From Sclerodactyla briareus (Eukaryota > Echinodermata > Holothuroidea > Dendrochirotida > Sclerodactylidae): a stretch of DNA of 64,000 nt. Below the pieces are notes generated by a model. That model was not told the DNA's origin, made no database searches, and worked only from the letters and a program-made list of their open reading frames with translations. The translations under genes and the position numbers were made by a program. How positions within the stretch are numbered: the stretch's first letter is position 1; the number at the start of each line of letters is the position of its first letter. The stretch is from the NCBI GenBank assembly GCA_026419785.1, contig JAODTK010005892.1:1-64000 (forward strand), in the 5' to 3' direction. Shown here piece after piece: positions 1-12,229 of this stretch.

Positions 1-330
1 TCCTGCTTGCTAAATTGCAATGTGCCATGGACATGTAAGTATCTGTTTGGGAATGGTTTCACAATAGGTATGGCAGTCTGCTGTAAACAGTCACATGGAG
101 CATGAATCGTTTGCTTCTCCATGTTCTGAGAAAGTGGTCGGATCCTGGGATTCACTGATTGTCTGTTGGATGGAAACGTAACATGGTGGTCCTGGGAACA
201 GGTTACACCCCTGCCTTGATATAATTGGACAAATTCTTGAGAAAGAGTTGGGGAGTTTATCCAAGATCAAAATAACCAGGATTCCTAGATGAGGCTTGAA
301 TTGAATGGCTTCCTGAATGTTGAAAAGCTG
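1..330. repeat. Dispersed repeat, copy 1 (partner at 44470-44720)
   Basis: The stretch around 165-320 (GGATGGAAACGTAACATGGT, then a GTCCTGGGAACAGGTTAC block, TTGATATAATTGGACA and TGAGAAAGAG) aligns by eye with 44520-44690 in the same orientation. Both copies have many substitutions and indels. In one frame both contain PCLDII...EK, so the repeat may derive from a coding sequence, but I do not recognise it. The first 150 bases show nothing else. Confidence 0.4.
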
Positions 331-884
331 TAATCAGCAAGTAAGATCAGAAGAAGCCTACTGGGCAGAGAAAATGAATTATGGGTGAAATTGAGTTACA
401 CACTGAGGCTACTTACCCAGTAGTCTTTTTTGTGTATGGTATTGAGATCATACTGATAACATCGAGGACAAATCAGCTAGTTACATGAGAAGTATCTGCA
501 GGTTTAGCTTCAAATTTAGCATTGTAGTTTCTGTGTTATGTTCAAGCTATTATTCCCTCCTCATATTAGATGTGGCTGTTGTGTACAGTAGCCCAGAGGT
601 TGGATATTGGTGGAGGCTGCACAATGGCACATGGGATGGCATGTGCAGCCAGTAATGCAAGAGGTGACTGGAGCCTGGAAGCCCTGAAGGCCATGGCCAT
701 CGGATTTTGGGCAATGGCCTCTGGAAGCCCCAAAAGTTGACTTCTTTTCAAGGCCAGCTCTGAGTGGAGAAAACACTAGTTAGTGTTGCAACTGTACTTA
801 TATATATGGCATTTTCCCACAAAGCATGGGTCTGTGAAAACTGTGCCACAGATTGTATTATAATGAAGGCTACTGCCCACAGTT

Positions 885-1260
885 TGCCTATCCCAGCAGA
901 TGGGGAGAAGGGGATTGTTCTCAGGGTATTTTTTCTATTGTACTTGATCCAACATTATCAGAAGGGAGGGTAACTTGTCTCATATTAATACAAGCATTAA
1001 AACACAATACTTCTGCATGGGTAGGGGCGTGGGTTGGCAAGATTTTTGGGGGGAAGGGTCAACTCATCCCACCCTATCCCAGCTCAGATGGGGAGAGGGC
1101 GATTGTTGTCAGGGTATTTTTTCTATTGTACTTGATCCAACATTATCAGAAGGGAGGGTAACTTGTCTCATATTAATACAAGCATTAACACACAATACTT
1201 CTGGGTAGGGAAGTGGTTGGCAAGATTTTTCGGGGGCAGGGTCAACTCATATCCATATGA
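885..1260. repeat. 188 bp direct tandem duplication
   Basis: Two adjacent copies with a period of 188 bp (AGATGGGGAG at 898 and again at 1086). They share a long, almost identical core including GGTATTTTTTCTATTGTACT and CAACATTATCAGAAGGGAGG. The few differences are small indels near the ends. The high identity suggests a recent local duplication. The short reading frames it contains are duplicates of each other and have no recognisable domain. Confidence 0.85.
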
Positions 1261-1889
1261 GCATTGTTCTATATGAATCAGGATCGGAAATAAGCGGGGG
1301 CGATGGACGATTCGCCCCCACATTTTCCCAGAATCGCGCTCTGAAAAAATATACGCGGGCGAATATAAAAACGAATGTATGTAAAATCGCCCCTCCAGGC
1401 TAAAAGAGTCTCTCAAAAAACACTAAAGTAGCCATTCAAAAATTGTAAATCATGAAATCCTATTTGCTGAAGTTGCTTTGTTCACATTAATTATGAAATC
1501 TCACTGAAAAGTCCAAGAAATTTTGTGCCAAATCTACGTATCTGATATTAAACCATGTTGCGAAACACAGTACCATTTCCGCGAAATTTTGTATACTTTG
1601 TTTGCGTTGACTGAAAGATGTGACTTTCCTCATGATAGCGTTAACACACACTGCAAGGCATGTACCGATCATGACAATTGTTTTCTGACCGTTTTCAATC
1701 AGTCACGATCTTGGTACGTCAGGCACGATGTACATGTATACAGACTCATATTATGTGTGTCAGACATCGTAACCCTGCAGGGAAACACTATTTTTGTGTT
1801 TACTACATCGATAATTTGTGATGGACATGATATTGCAGAACTGGTGCATACACAAATTCAATGTTAACCATGTAGAATGGGACCAAATT

Positions 1890-2460
1890 CACTGTAAAAT
1901 AACGCTAGAAAATGCCAGTGCAATCTGAAGATATTTGAAAATCATCAAATAATGAAACAGGCATGTAGATGGGTTGATACAAACACATTTCACAAAGATT
2001 GAAGCATGTTATTCGCAAGGTGTCTTCAGAGGGTCACTTTTCTGATCTAGACTAAGTGTGGGTCCCTGTACAAAATCATAGCAAGTTCAGTAGCTTAGGT
2101 CTACTGCTGGCTACCTTGTGGGAATTAGTAAACCATTGAGATTTATCATTTTTGTTTTCTATTTATTCACACAAAATACAATTTTGCGCGGAAAGATTAT
2201 TCACTATGAGCCAGAAAAATATTGCCGTTGAAGGATTTTGCCTTTTCCGCGACAATTCATATGTACCCGATGGGATGGATCATGGAGACAGGAACGGTAT
2301 GGCATGGGTGGCATTCTACTCATGTAGGCCTACCCACTGCCTAGCTATACAGTGTAACTGTCTAGCAATAGATTGCAATGCAATCGATTGGAGAGAGGGA
2401 GTCAGGGAGACAAACTTGGGCCAAGAGGGAGATCGTAACCCCTCAGCACACACACCCTTC
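1890..2460 (+). repeat. Dispersed repeat, copy in plus sense (inverted partner at 61390-61885)
   Basis: Successive blocks match the reverse complement of 61390-61885: a block containing GATATTTGAAAATCATC, CAGGCATGTAGATGGGTTGA, TACAAACACATTTCACAAAG, GTGGGTCCCTGTACAAAATC, and CAAACTTGGGCCAAGA at the far end. The two copies lie about 59 kb apart in opposite orientation. Reading frames inside it are not conserved between the copies, so a non-coding mobile element is more likely than a gene. Confidence 0.65.
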
Positions 2461-4009
2461 CTATTGTTAAAAACTGCAATCTGGGAATTCCCAGAGGTAT
2501 GCATGGTACCAACAAATATCCACTGATCTGTATTTTCTGAGACCCCCACCCCCATCTGAATTATATAAAAAAAAACCTTTGAATATTGTGAGGGGGGCAT
2601 AAACATTGGCCTACTGTCTTCGAATGAGAGAACATGAAAATATTGAAGCAAGAAACGAATATCGTACAGTATATCAGTGGTTGCACATTTTTTATTTACT
2701 CTTCCTGTTCATAAGGTAGATTCTCAAGAACAAGGAAGGTTAGCACCAATAAAGTGACGGAGATTAGACAGGGCAATTGCTTTCCGTACCATCGGGGTTA
2801 ATTTTTTGCATTGCATCTTCGAATTTGGAAAAGAGCCCCCGTTTGGTCAAAGAGCCCCAAGCCCTCTTCCGCGGGGGCTTTTTTTTGAAGGACAAAATTG
2901 AAAAGAGCCCCCGTGAGGCAAAAATCAATTCCTACCCTGATATGAATCCTAAATGTATAGAGTGCCTTACACTTGCTAGGGAAGCAGTGGGGATTGTTGG
3001 CAGTTGTGCATAAAAAATTGCAATTGCACTGTATATTTTTCAAACACACTCATTCTATTTTCCTAATCTATATACTGTATTACAACTGCCACATTATTCC
3101 TTTCTGATTTTCAATCCTATAATTTTTTCAAGGAGGGGTGGATAGGCAAATGATTTCTAATTAATACTCTATTCTCTTGATGTTCATACTTACTGCCTTT
3201 TTCTAGGGTTATTTCTTGTATTATACCAAGCCTAAGAGACCACTCAAATTGACTTTCTCTCTTAAATTCGAAAATTCTGAAGGCTACCCCACCCTTGCCT
3301 GTCCATGCTCCACAACAACATTGCAGTTACTGCTGCATCTGCAATAAACCTTCTCATTCTGTCTTTAGGGGTAGGGGTGGAAGGTGATTCGCAAGTTTTT
3401 TTTTGTTTTTTTGTCTTCTTATATTTGCATTTTATTCAGATAGTTGTAATATTCATATTAGAATAATTCCATCTAAATCATCATATTAAATGTTACAATA
3501 TTTCACATTTTATGGTGGGGGTCATCTCCTTCATGGATTTTCCTATTCTCAATTCCTCTCCCTTCCACTTTGTACACTCATGTCCTAAAAACTACAATTC
3601 TCTCAGGCTGACCACACTATAGGCTGCAGTAATGCAAGGGAATTGTAACTCGTCACTCAACAGACTCCTTCCAGTGGGCTACCAAGCAAATCCCCAAGGG
3701 CCATTTGTTTAAAGCATCGAGGTGCCTTGTTGGTGTTATTCGACAATGTGTCTCCAAACATGGTAGTTCGAAGTCAAGACAGTACTTGAAAATTAAGTGG
3801 ACTTGTGAATGGAGTTTCGAGGAAAATTCGATTTATAGGGGGTTACTAGTGGAATTTAGGTTTTTTTTCAACATTTGTAATTTGGGGAATCATGGATGAA
3901 GGGGGTGTGTGATTGGGGAGGATTGGCAGGCTGAATGGGGTAACAACCCAGTATGGGGAAATAAAGAGAATACAGGAAATTTGAATTTGGAATTCAAATT
4001 TGAGGATTG

Positions 4010-5510
4010 TGCTCCATGACCGAACATTAGCACTGACCCGGGCTTCAAAATATGTAAAAGCATTTGCAATGATTTAACATGATGGGCCCGGGACAACCAT
4101 TAGACCTTCACCATATTTTTTCCTGAACAACCCTGATGGACCACTACCCAAGAGCATTACCTATAAGAAAATCGATGGAACTTGAGATGCATTCAAGTAC
4201 TAATGTGTTTTGGATCCAAGAGGGACTTGACGTCACAACAAGTTCCTGACACCCCCCAAGGTTCGACCATTGACATCATCGGTACCGAATGTCGGTACTG
4301 TGCACCACCAAAACTCAAAGAGGAGAAGCCATTTTGCGTGATCCCACATGATGGCCTCTCAGGCCCCACCTCTGGGCCTTGGTCCCAAATCCCTAGGCAA
4401 CATGAAGGTAGGCTATTAGACGTTCCTCATTACCGAACATTGGCAACGTGCAACTAGATTTTGTAGGAAATATTATATTTTTGCATATTTCCTAGATGGG
4501 CCCTAAGGGCCCAAACTCGGCCTTGGGCCCTACAGTTCCTGGACGAGCCAAAAGGTCCTCTACTGAATTACCATTACATGTAACGTTTAAGAAAATCAAT
4601 TGAACTTGTGGGGAGTAGATCTTTCGAACACCATTGTGTGAAAATATCATAAAATGGTCCCTAGGTCCGAGTCGACCTTGGAACAGGAAATCCTCACACC
4701 AACAAAAAGATATGTCTATCAGACCATCAGTATTACCGAACATCAGCACTGTGCAACTGAATTTCGTAGGAGATACAAGATTGCCGTATTTCCTGTATTT
4801 GGGGCCCTGGGGCCCAACTGGGCCCTGGAACCCAAAATTCCCCTTGCTGTCTAAAACACCCGAGGACCATTACATTCTTTAAGAAATCATTGAAGCTTGT
4901 GGGAAGATGGCATTTCAAGTACCATATGTAAGTGAAAACTTCATGCATGGGCATGGGCCGACGGCCAAGTGGGACCTTGGACCAAAAATTAACTGAGTCA
5001 CCCCAGGTACAGCTTCATTCAGAGGACTCATTATGACGGAATGTCACACTGGCACTAAAATTTGCTAAAGGAGAGCATTTTTGCAAAAATTCCACAGATA
5101 GGTCCCAGGGCCCCCAATGGCCTTGGGACCTAATTCCCTGGGACTCTAAAGATATGGGCTATTAGACCACCCTACGAGTGAACATCAGCCTGTGGCAACA
5201 AAAATTGTAGGATATACAAGATTTTATGGTTTTGCCTTATTTCATATAATGGGCCCTTGTGCCCAAGTGGGTCCTGAGCCCAAACTTCCCGAATCACCCC
5301 CGGTAGCCCGCATCCAGACCATTAATGTGAACCTCATAAGAATATCAAATGAATCGTGTGGGAGAGATGCATTTTCAATACTATTGTGGTGATTTCATGA
5401 AAATGCCCTTGGGCCCGAGTTGGGCCCTTTAACCAAAAAAACCTGAACACCCCGAAGGTAGGCTTGTTAGACCATCATAATGACCGACATCCATCACAGT
5501 CACAGACTGA
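4010..5510. repeat. Degenerate tandem repeat, about 300 bp period
   Basis: The marker block 'ACCGAACATYRGCA...CAACT...TTTYGTAGGA' recurs near 4435, 4735, 5034 and 5184, with partial copies near 4020 and 5490. It alternates with GGGCCCAA...GGGCCYTGG blocks about every 150 bp. The units have diverged strongly. Several short reading frames run through it in both directions with proline-rich translations (such as GPWGPTGPWNP) that are by-products of the GGGCCC-rich repeat. Confidence 0.6.
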
Positions 5511-5579
5511 CTGTTTGGGAGGCCGAAAAGGCAAATTGGGTTAATCACACTGGATAAGCTAGGATAATAGATACTAGCT

Positions 5580-5628
5580 GCTAGCTAGACAGACAGACAG
5601 AAACATAGCACAGCCAGACATACCAGAC

Positions 5629-5659
<31 letters not shown>

Positions 5660-5745
5660 GACAGACAGCAGACCGACCGAACATACAGACAGACAGACAG
5701 ACAGACAGATTAGATAGATAGATAGATAGATAGATAGATGATAGA
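5580..5745. repeat. Microsatellite (ACAG)n followed by (ATAG)n
   Basis: A compound tetranucleotide repeat. CAGA/GACA units run from about 5587 to 5710 with interruptions, then GATA units to about 5745. The minus-strand translation YLSIYLSNLSVCLSVC is a low-complexity artefact. Confidence 0.95.
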
Positions 5746-5767
5746 TAGAGTGACATGAGCATCACAA

Positions 5768-5794
5768 AGCTCAACCAGCTAGCTGGTTTGAGCT
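5768..5794. repeat. Near-perfect palindrome without spacer
   Basis: AGCTCAACCAGCT is followed directly by AGCTGGTTTGAGCT; the arms are complementary apart from one extra T. The same palindrome, preceded by the same ATCACAAA(A) context, occurs at 63179-63205 with an A-T change at the centre, so it marks a dispersed element rather than chance. It could form a cruciform or a hairpin in RNA. Confidence 0.75.
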
Positions 5795-5799
5795 ATAAA

Positions 5800-7520
5800 A
5801 CGCAATCGTCACAAATGTCTTGCTGGTTGCGCTGTCGTTGTTTCCTATTATTCCCACTACACTCAACACTATACACAACCAACTATTTCATGCAGACCAT
5901 TCATGTTTGAACGAACATCACAGATTTTTCACATAATAACACATAAAAATTCCTGAAAGAATCCTAAAATAACTGACCAACTTTTTGCTGACCAATAACT
6001 GGACCAATTTTTGACACAAAGTTTGACTCTTGATTACAAAAGTCTCTTGATTGCTTTTTCTCTTCTTTCATGCCCCCCCCCCCCACTCTTCCTCCCATAA
6101 ATACCCAAATTTGAATAAAGTTTTATCGCTATTCACTCACCTCTTTGACCCAAATCCAACTTGAAATGCTCTCAATCGCCTAGCAGCCCGCGCTTCTTTG
6201 CCTTGTTAACATCATTTCCTTGATTATTCATTGCCTATTATTTTCCAGCAGCCAAGACATGGCCATCCCCTCCCCCCCCCCCCCCGCCATGCAGCAAACC
6301 CCTCCCCCGCCTCCCCCCGCCTCCCCACCAACCAACAACCTATCCACTATGCAGCAGTCCAAGGATGTCCCACATATATCTTTAGAAACCTCCACATTTG
6401 TCCCAGTCCCCAGGCAAGAAGTGAGGAAAGAAAAATGATGAAAAGTATTTTTGAAGGTCTAATGAACCTAATCAAATTTGGTTGGGTAAGAGAGGATTTT
6501 GCTTGTGGGCAGCTTAAACAGCACAATTGTCACAAGAACTATGTTTTCTCGTTTCTCAGTCTTATTCTAACAGAAGCTATTATATGATGGAATTCAATCA
6601 AATCATGAACAATCAGACACATCAGATTCTGAAAATTTTAACGGACCATACTTACTGAGTTCGACGAAATTCTACAATTTTGGAAATTGCAATCAATTAT
6701 CGAATTAGGCCACATATATGAACTTATAACAGCAGTAAAATTGTTCACAGGAGCATTGTTTACCTCGTTCCTCAGTGCTTTATTCTATCATAAGCTATTA
6801 TATGATTGATTCAATCAAATATCATGAACCTCAAACCATCAAGAGGCACAGAACAATTGTTAACGAACCATACCTAATGAGTTCGGCGAAATTTCTACAA
6901 GTTGGAATTGGAAAATATTATGCGAATTGAACACATACAATGACCTCTTACTGACCCCAGCTGTACTTCAAATTCAGATCACATGTGGATCACATCCACC
7001 AATTTGTGGATATCTAACAAACTTTCAAAAATTGCATAAAATATGCAAATTAGACACATTAATGACTCCAGTGACCCCTGAACTCACTTTAATTTGTTGG
7101 AACCATGGTAATCCACATCCACCAATTTTCGTGAAAATCTGACAACTTGAAAAATTTGCATAATAGCAATTAGCAATTAATAGCATATTTTAGGCTTACA
7201 TCTAATCAGTTCATCTAACCTGTCATCCAGGTCCTACATGCCAAACTACATTCACTGTAAGCACATCTTGCTACGGGCTTTAGCATAATACACATAAATA
7301 AACTAATTACCCAACCTTAATTATTGACTTTGCTGCCCAAAATCTAATCAGATCGTGTACACCCACCCCGGTGCTACACAAAAAAATTGTCGTCATAATC
7401 GTCCTCCACGGTTTGTGAGGAATCCTGCAAACGAAAAAGTATGACATACATACAACAACAAACACATCACACCAACACATGCCAAGTGCCTCACTAAGTC
7501 TCTTCTTGAATTTAATTCAG
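5800..7520 (+). repeat. Long interspersed repeat family R1, copy 1
   Basis: Shares ordered blocks with 31695-33190 and 37470-38430: CAACCAACTA, GAACGAACATCACA, a C-run followed by ACTCTTC and ATAAATACCCAAAT, AAGCTATTATATGATGGA, a GGATCACATCCACCAA block, CATAAAATATGCAAATTAGA, TACATGCCAAACTA, and a 3' end with GTGTGACATACA-like sequence then CACTAAGTCTCTTCTTGAA. Three long copies with the same order identify a mobile element about 1.5-1.7 kb long. I see no coding capacity and no classifiable termini. The poly-C run at 6064-6084 and the CCTCCCC region at 6265-6330 are part of it. Confidence 0.75.
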
Positions 7521-8239
7521 AGGCGAGACAACAAAACAGAAGTGAGGTGTCTAACAGCACAAACATCCTGCTATTAAGGTGGATGGCCTTTATGTCCATA
7601 TTTTTTTTTTTCAATCTAACCAAGAAAGTCTTCAACATTACAGTTAGAATCAACATTATACTGATGGGAATCCTTACTTGATTCTGGCAATCCTTAGGAG
7701 GATTTTCCTTCCCAGATTCAATTCTTATCGATAACACTGCCGAGGTGCCAGTTTTTATCGACCCTTATAGGAACATTTTTGGTCTGTGTGATCGCGCATC
7801 GCTGGTAGAGGGGTCTATGGATGCTACAATAGGACCATTTTTTCTTGGGATTTTTTTTTTTTTTCCATTTCGATTATAGAAAACATAATTGAAAAAGTTT
7901 GAACCCTGATATACTCCATATTGTTTAACTTAACGAGCATAACTTATTCGCTCATTAGACCACAACCACCCACCTCCATCCATCCATCACAGCCATTAAT
8001 CTTGATTCTAGGGTAAGTTTAAACCTGGGGGCCTAGGCCCGAAGCATGCATTGCAAACACACTCTCAATGTCACATCAACAAATGCACTGTAATGTCCAC
8101 CTTATCTATAGCTGGGCCATACTGCACTTGTGCATGATTCCTATACCGTTTTCATTCCGCTAAACGCCCAGAGCGCTTGCAAAGTTTCAGGATGGCGATT
8201 ACGAGATTAAACCTTTACATCAGTTTTACATTCGTTTTG

Positions 8240-8460
8240 GGTGGGGTTTTTTGCCCCGCTTTGGCATGCCATCCCAAACGCAAGACACCGTTCTGGAATT
8301 TTTGATTGTGGAAGTACTAAAATCATTACTAAAACTATTATATATCGTTGTATATAATTGTTGGTATCCAGTGAAAATGGTTGGATCACTCCATTCATTC
8401 ATTGATTCAAGTACCATAGGTCTAACGCAAGTCACAGGCTACAACATCGTTACCATGCAA
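8240..8460 (+). repeat. Dispersed repeat, partner at 20730-20930
   Basis: CGCAAGACACCGTTCTGGAA and TTTGATTGTGGAAGTACTAA, followed about 100 bp later by CATTCATTGATTCAAG, TAGGTCTAACGCAAGTCACA and GGCTACAACATC, match the 20.7-20.9 kb sequence in order and orientation. The region lies within a 148-codon open frame on the plus strand (8251-8697). Because the other copy breaks this frame early, I treat the frame as incidental. Confidence 0.5.
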
Positions 8461-9157
8461 ATGGAGAAATTTTCAGGCTTTTCGGCCGCGCATAACAACT
8501 TTATATTTACAAGGTTTCAGAAAGTTTGGGTGTCGCTTCGGGGATGGGTGCTAACAAATGGATACGTTAGGCCTAATTATACCCTTATCGAAATTTCTGC
8601 ATCCGTCTTGTTTTTTGTGTTTTTTACAGGGGATGGTTCCCTCCCCGCATTTGGGTTAGCTCGCACTATGATTCACACTCGAATTAAATGTATGTAGTCC
8701 GTCACTCTAGGCATTTTGGTAAAGCACATCAACAGTCAGTCTTACCCCCGCCAAAAAATTGGTGTCAGATTGGATCTCATAGCAATCTAAATCTATTTCT
8801 CCTCAGACCATTCATGGTTTTTTGATTCCAACGCACTTTGGCTCCTAGTAAAACCCAAAAGTAGACTCCACCAGACCATATTGTTCCAATGCCAAAATTG
8901 ACCAAGACATTAATTTCTCACAATTTTCCCCATGCTTGTTTTTGACTTCATAGCTCTCTCTTACTTGTCAATGAATAAGAAAACCTGTTCCCTGCCAAAT
9001 CCTCAAACCTCAAGTTATTTGTTTTGGAAAGTGCCTACCCCCCCCCCCCTCCCCCCCTCCCCTTTTCTTTATTTATTCCAACTCTTATTCACATCTAGCT
9101 CACATGCATGCAAATGAACAAGAGTTAGCATGTTTTGGGATGGGGAAGCACACCCAC

Positions 9158-9303
9158 CTTTCATTCTGTTCAATGGTGCCATCAGGTTTCATGTTATCTG
9201 GGTTGATGTAGTAGGTCTGGACGAAGTTGAATATGAATGCTTGCTCGCACCACCGAACCCTGCAAGCATCGCGCCATTCACCAGCCCCTTAGACTCTGGA
9301 ACC
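9158..9303 (-). CDS. MFS transporter (same gene), exon with KGLVNG / FIFNFVQ segment
   Basis: Exon of 146 nt with acceptor CTTACTCTACACAG and donor GAAAG|GTGGGTG. It translates as PESKGLVNGAMLAGFGG, then after a short frameshift AFIFNFVQTYYINPDN and MKPDGTIEQNE. In OFA-like transporters the motif FP-x-x-KGLV-x-G-x-x-x-AGFGGGAFIF...Q-x-x-YINPDN covers the end of TM5, TM6 and the start of the central loop, so the order along the minus strand agrees with the exons at 42.3 and 29.1 kb. About 20 kb of intron lies upstream. A missing C at the start (FP codons) and a 1-5 base insertion after GFGG break the frame. The exon encoding TM4-5 was not located, nor were the exons for TM7-12, which would be expected at lower coordinates. 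Confidence 0.75.
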
Positions 9304-10240
9304 CTGTGTAGAGTAAGATTAAACCCACAATATTCAAAGCTAGGTTCCAGAAATATTCCTACTGATAACTGAAGCATATGAACCACAAAACATCTCCAGT
9401 CTCTACTATGAAGCTCCAGTCCACCACTAAAACTAGGCAGCAACGGTGCCATTCACTAGACTTGAGAACTCTGGACCATTGTGGAAAGAGAATATTACCC
9501 ACAGGCATTAAAACTAGGTCATACAGAAATATTCCTACTGATAACTGAACATATGAACCACAAAACATCTCAGTCTCTGAATATGGAAGACTCCACGCGA
9601 CTATCTAGGATTACCCATAGCAAAAATTGAAAGCAAGGTGCATACACATCGCAGCAAGCATTTCATTCACATTCACATCACCGGACCCTCACACCCCTTC
9701 AGACTCCAGGCACCACTGTGGAAAGGAAAGATTCCCACAGGCATAAAGCTAGCGGGTGCCGACGAAATACCTTCCCACTGATAACTAGACGTATAAAAAA
9801 GCCTGCAAGCATCTTCAGACTCTTATATGGAAGCCCCACCACCACGGATACAAACAGCCAAACCGCACCATTCACAACCATTCACCAGACCTTTAGACTC
9901 TGGTAAAAACCCACTAGTGAAAAAGAGAAAGATTACCTACAGGCATCGAAAGCTAAAGCTAGGTTACGGTAATCTATCCCACTATAAAGGATGTATCAGC
10001 CATCAAACATCTCCAAACTGAATATAAAGCTCCACCACAAAACCCTCAGCAATGACGCATTCACTAAACTCATTTAGACTCTGGAACACTGTGAGAGAGA
10101 AAGATTACCCACATTCATGCAAAGCTAGTTACAGTAAATTCCCATGTTAACAGAACTCTTTGGAATATGGAACCCCACCACTAAACAAACGGCAGCAATC
10201 CGGCATTCACCGAACTTTGGACGCTGGAACCACTGTGGGG
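9304..10240 (-). repeat. Tandem array derived from the transporter exon and its splice acceptor
   Basis: Upstream (in the minus sense) of the 9.2 kb exon, the exon's first roughly 40 nt and its acceptor recur at about 9466, 9701, 9895, 10075 and 10221, spaced about 145-235 bp apart. On the minus strand each unit reads a pyrimidine-rich tract, CACAGTG or similar, then a variant of TTCCAGAGTCTAAAGG...GGTGAATGG. Most units are also followed by a conserved block containing CAGTTATCAGTAGG. Later parts of the exon are recognisable only weakly (GTTTTAGTGGTGG against GTTCGGTGGTG). Copies carry stops and indels. This is best explained as repeated tandem duplication of an intron-acceptor-exon segment followed by decay. 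Confidence 0.6.
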
Positions 10241-11379
10241 CAGGAGAGATAACTACTCGGAAATATGATGTTGTTTCAGTAAAGTCCCACTGTAAACAGA
10301 TGAGCTATGGGGAACCACACCTTCCAGACTCAGAATATGGATCCCCCCCCCCTCCCTCACTACAGTGGCCAGCATTTGCCAATCACGAGACACAAGCCAA
10401 AACAAGGATGCTTCACTTATATTATACTGATAACTGAAACATATGGACTGGGAGAAGCTCTAGCTGACTCAGGGGGCAAAATACGGTCAAGAGCTGCTCA
10501 GTGGACAACTAGGCAATTAATGAGACAGTAGACAACATGAACCTATTACTAAGAATGTGACTGGTCCAAATCAGGAATTCATGTGAGAAAATTCAAGGGA
10601 AGTTCACATAGGCCAATGATCCTAGCTAAATTAATCACTCTTGAGCCCCAAATCTAATCAGACCAAGTTCGCCCAACCTTGAATACTATCAACAAAATAT
10701 TTCAAAATCAGTCTAACTTTCAGAGAACCGACCCATTCCATAATATACTCAAACAGAAATACTTCAGCATGAAGAAGCTAATTTGTAAAGTTCTTAATAG
10801 AAATGGTCGATGATATCAGTCTGGTCTCCAGTGTTGTACTGTTTGAGCAAACCGCAGCTGGTGGTTATCACTGCGTACTGAAGTACAATGGTCCACAAGA
10901 TGCATTTTTCTTCTTCAAATTCATTGACTTTTTTCTGTAATTTGACATCTGGTTCTCTTTTGTCTTTTTTCTTTCTCTTCTTTCGGCGAATATTACCGGT
11001 CTCCACCGCATCTCACAACCAATGTCCAACCACTCCTCATGCTCAGCACCTCACTACTTTTTAACTTGAAACACAGAATTAAATCACCTCGTGTTTTACA
11101 CATCTCAGTGTCCCAACTATATTCTCAGTGATTGTTTTTCATTTAAGGCTGGCTTTGTGCGCCTTTTGTCACTCAGCATCCCTGTAGCCCTCCTTCTGAA
11201 TTTTATCTCGTTTGATACTTTCACTTCTCTGCTCAAAGTCTCTCTTCCTCGCTGACTACGGTGTTCGGTTGTGGTTACCGTTCGCCCATTGTAATAATCA
11301 ACGAGGCCTATTCTTCATGGCTCACCTCTGCCTGTTGAATGACTAATTCAACGATATAACGACTGTGAAATTGCTATAA

Positions 11380-11800
11380 CTGGGTGATTCAATGTGCAAC
11401 GCAGAATGGCTCATACACTCTAACGGCTCTGATAGAGCTGGTGTCGCAGCTGAGTCTTTTGCTATTACCAATGGTCTCACCCAGCTCATCATTCTCCCCC
11501 CCTAATCCCAGTCGGGCTCGACTCTGCTAACTTGTTGGAATCTCTTTCTCACTACTCAGCCCCTTCTTTACAGTCCAGCAACTGCCTCTGCCCCTATTGG
11601 CTCCTCTGACCCTTGCTCATTATCCTGTCTCATCAATCAACTACTATATGCAAGCTCCCCACCAAAGCAGAAACTCTGGAACTACTCCAAAGCTCACTGG
11701 TTTGGTCTTCGGGGATTTTTTCAGTCTTTTCCTGGGATGTGAAAACTACTTCCTCAGATGACCCCTCTACCTCTGATGTTGCTATTCGGAAAATATTCTT
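11380..11800 (+). pseudogene. LINE apurinic-like endonuclease fragment
   Basis: The C-terminal half of the exonuclease-endonuclease-phosphatase domain found in Jockey/CR1-type LINEs. A GDFN-like start at 11381-11393 is followed by AEWLIHSNGSDRAGVAAESF and TNGLTQLI. The 'LGSSDH' catalytic block expected near 11590-11620 is blurred (PYWLL...PLLIIL frames of a GGCTCCTCTGACCC stretch). The N-terminal half is not clearly visible, though 11150-11340 has traces. Confidence 0.65.
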
Positions 11801-12229
11801 TTAGGAATGAACGCTTTTATTCATCTACACGTAAGATCAGGCTCCTCGTCATCCACCTTCATGGTTCAACCATCAATGTATTACTGCCGTCCAGGAGAAG
11901 AACCGACTTTATCGGCGCTGGCTATCTCCTCCTACCTGATTCCCGTCAAGCCTATGTTACTGCTCGTAATGTGTGCTCTGAGACTATCGACAAGGCAAAA
12001 ATTCTTTCATTTCAGATATGGCTAATAAACTTCATCCTGCCCTTCTGGTAGTCGTTTATTTGGGTCGCTGGCAAAATCTGTGTCCCAGAACTTCTGTACT
12101 TCAAAATTCCCTTCCCTGGTCAAGCCTGATGGCTCTTTGGCTGGTGATGCAACTCTTAAAGATAATACTTTTTGCCGACTATTCTCTTCTATTCCACTAT
12201 GAACACATGATGCTCATCCCCTCCATCTT

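Noticed and set aside
6220-6590. Proline-rich frames (PPPPPPAMQQTPPPPPPASP) as a coding exon
   Set aside because: They come from poly-C and CCTCCCC runs inside an R1 repeat copy; the corresponding segment of copy 2 (32100-32170) is not open in the same phase.
8251-8697. 148-codon plus-strand frame as a gene
   Set aside because: The first half is a dispersed repeat whose second copy at 20.7 kb does not keep the frame. No domain or splice context was recognised.
10794-11006. Lysine-rich coiled-coil-like minus-strand frame as a transporter or novel exon
   Set aside because: Low-complexity AAG/AAA-rich stretch (KKRKKKDKRE) with no convincing splice sites in phase and no family match.
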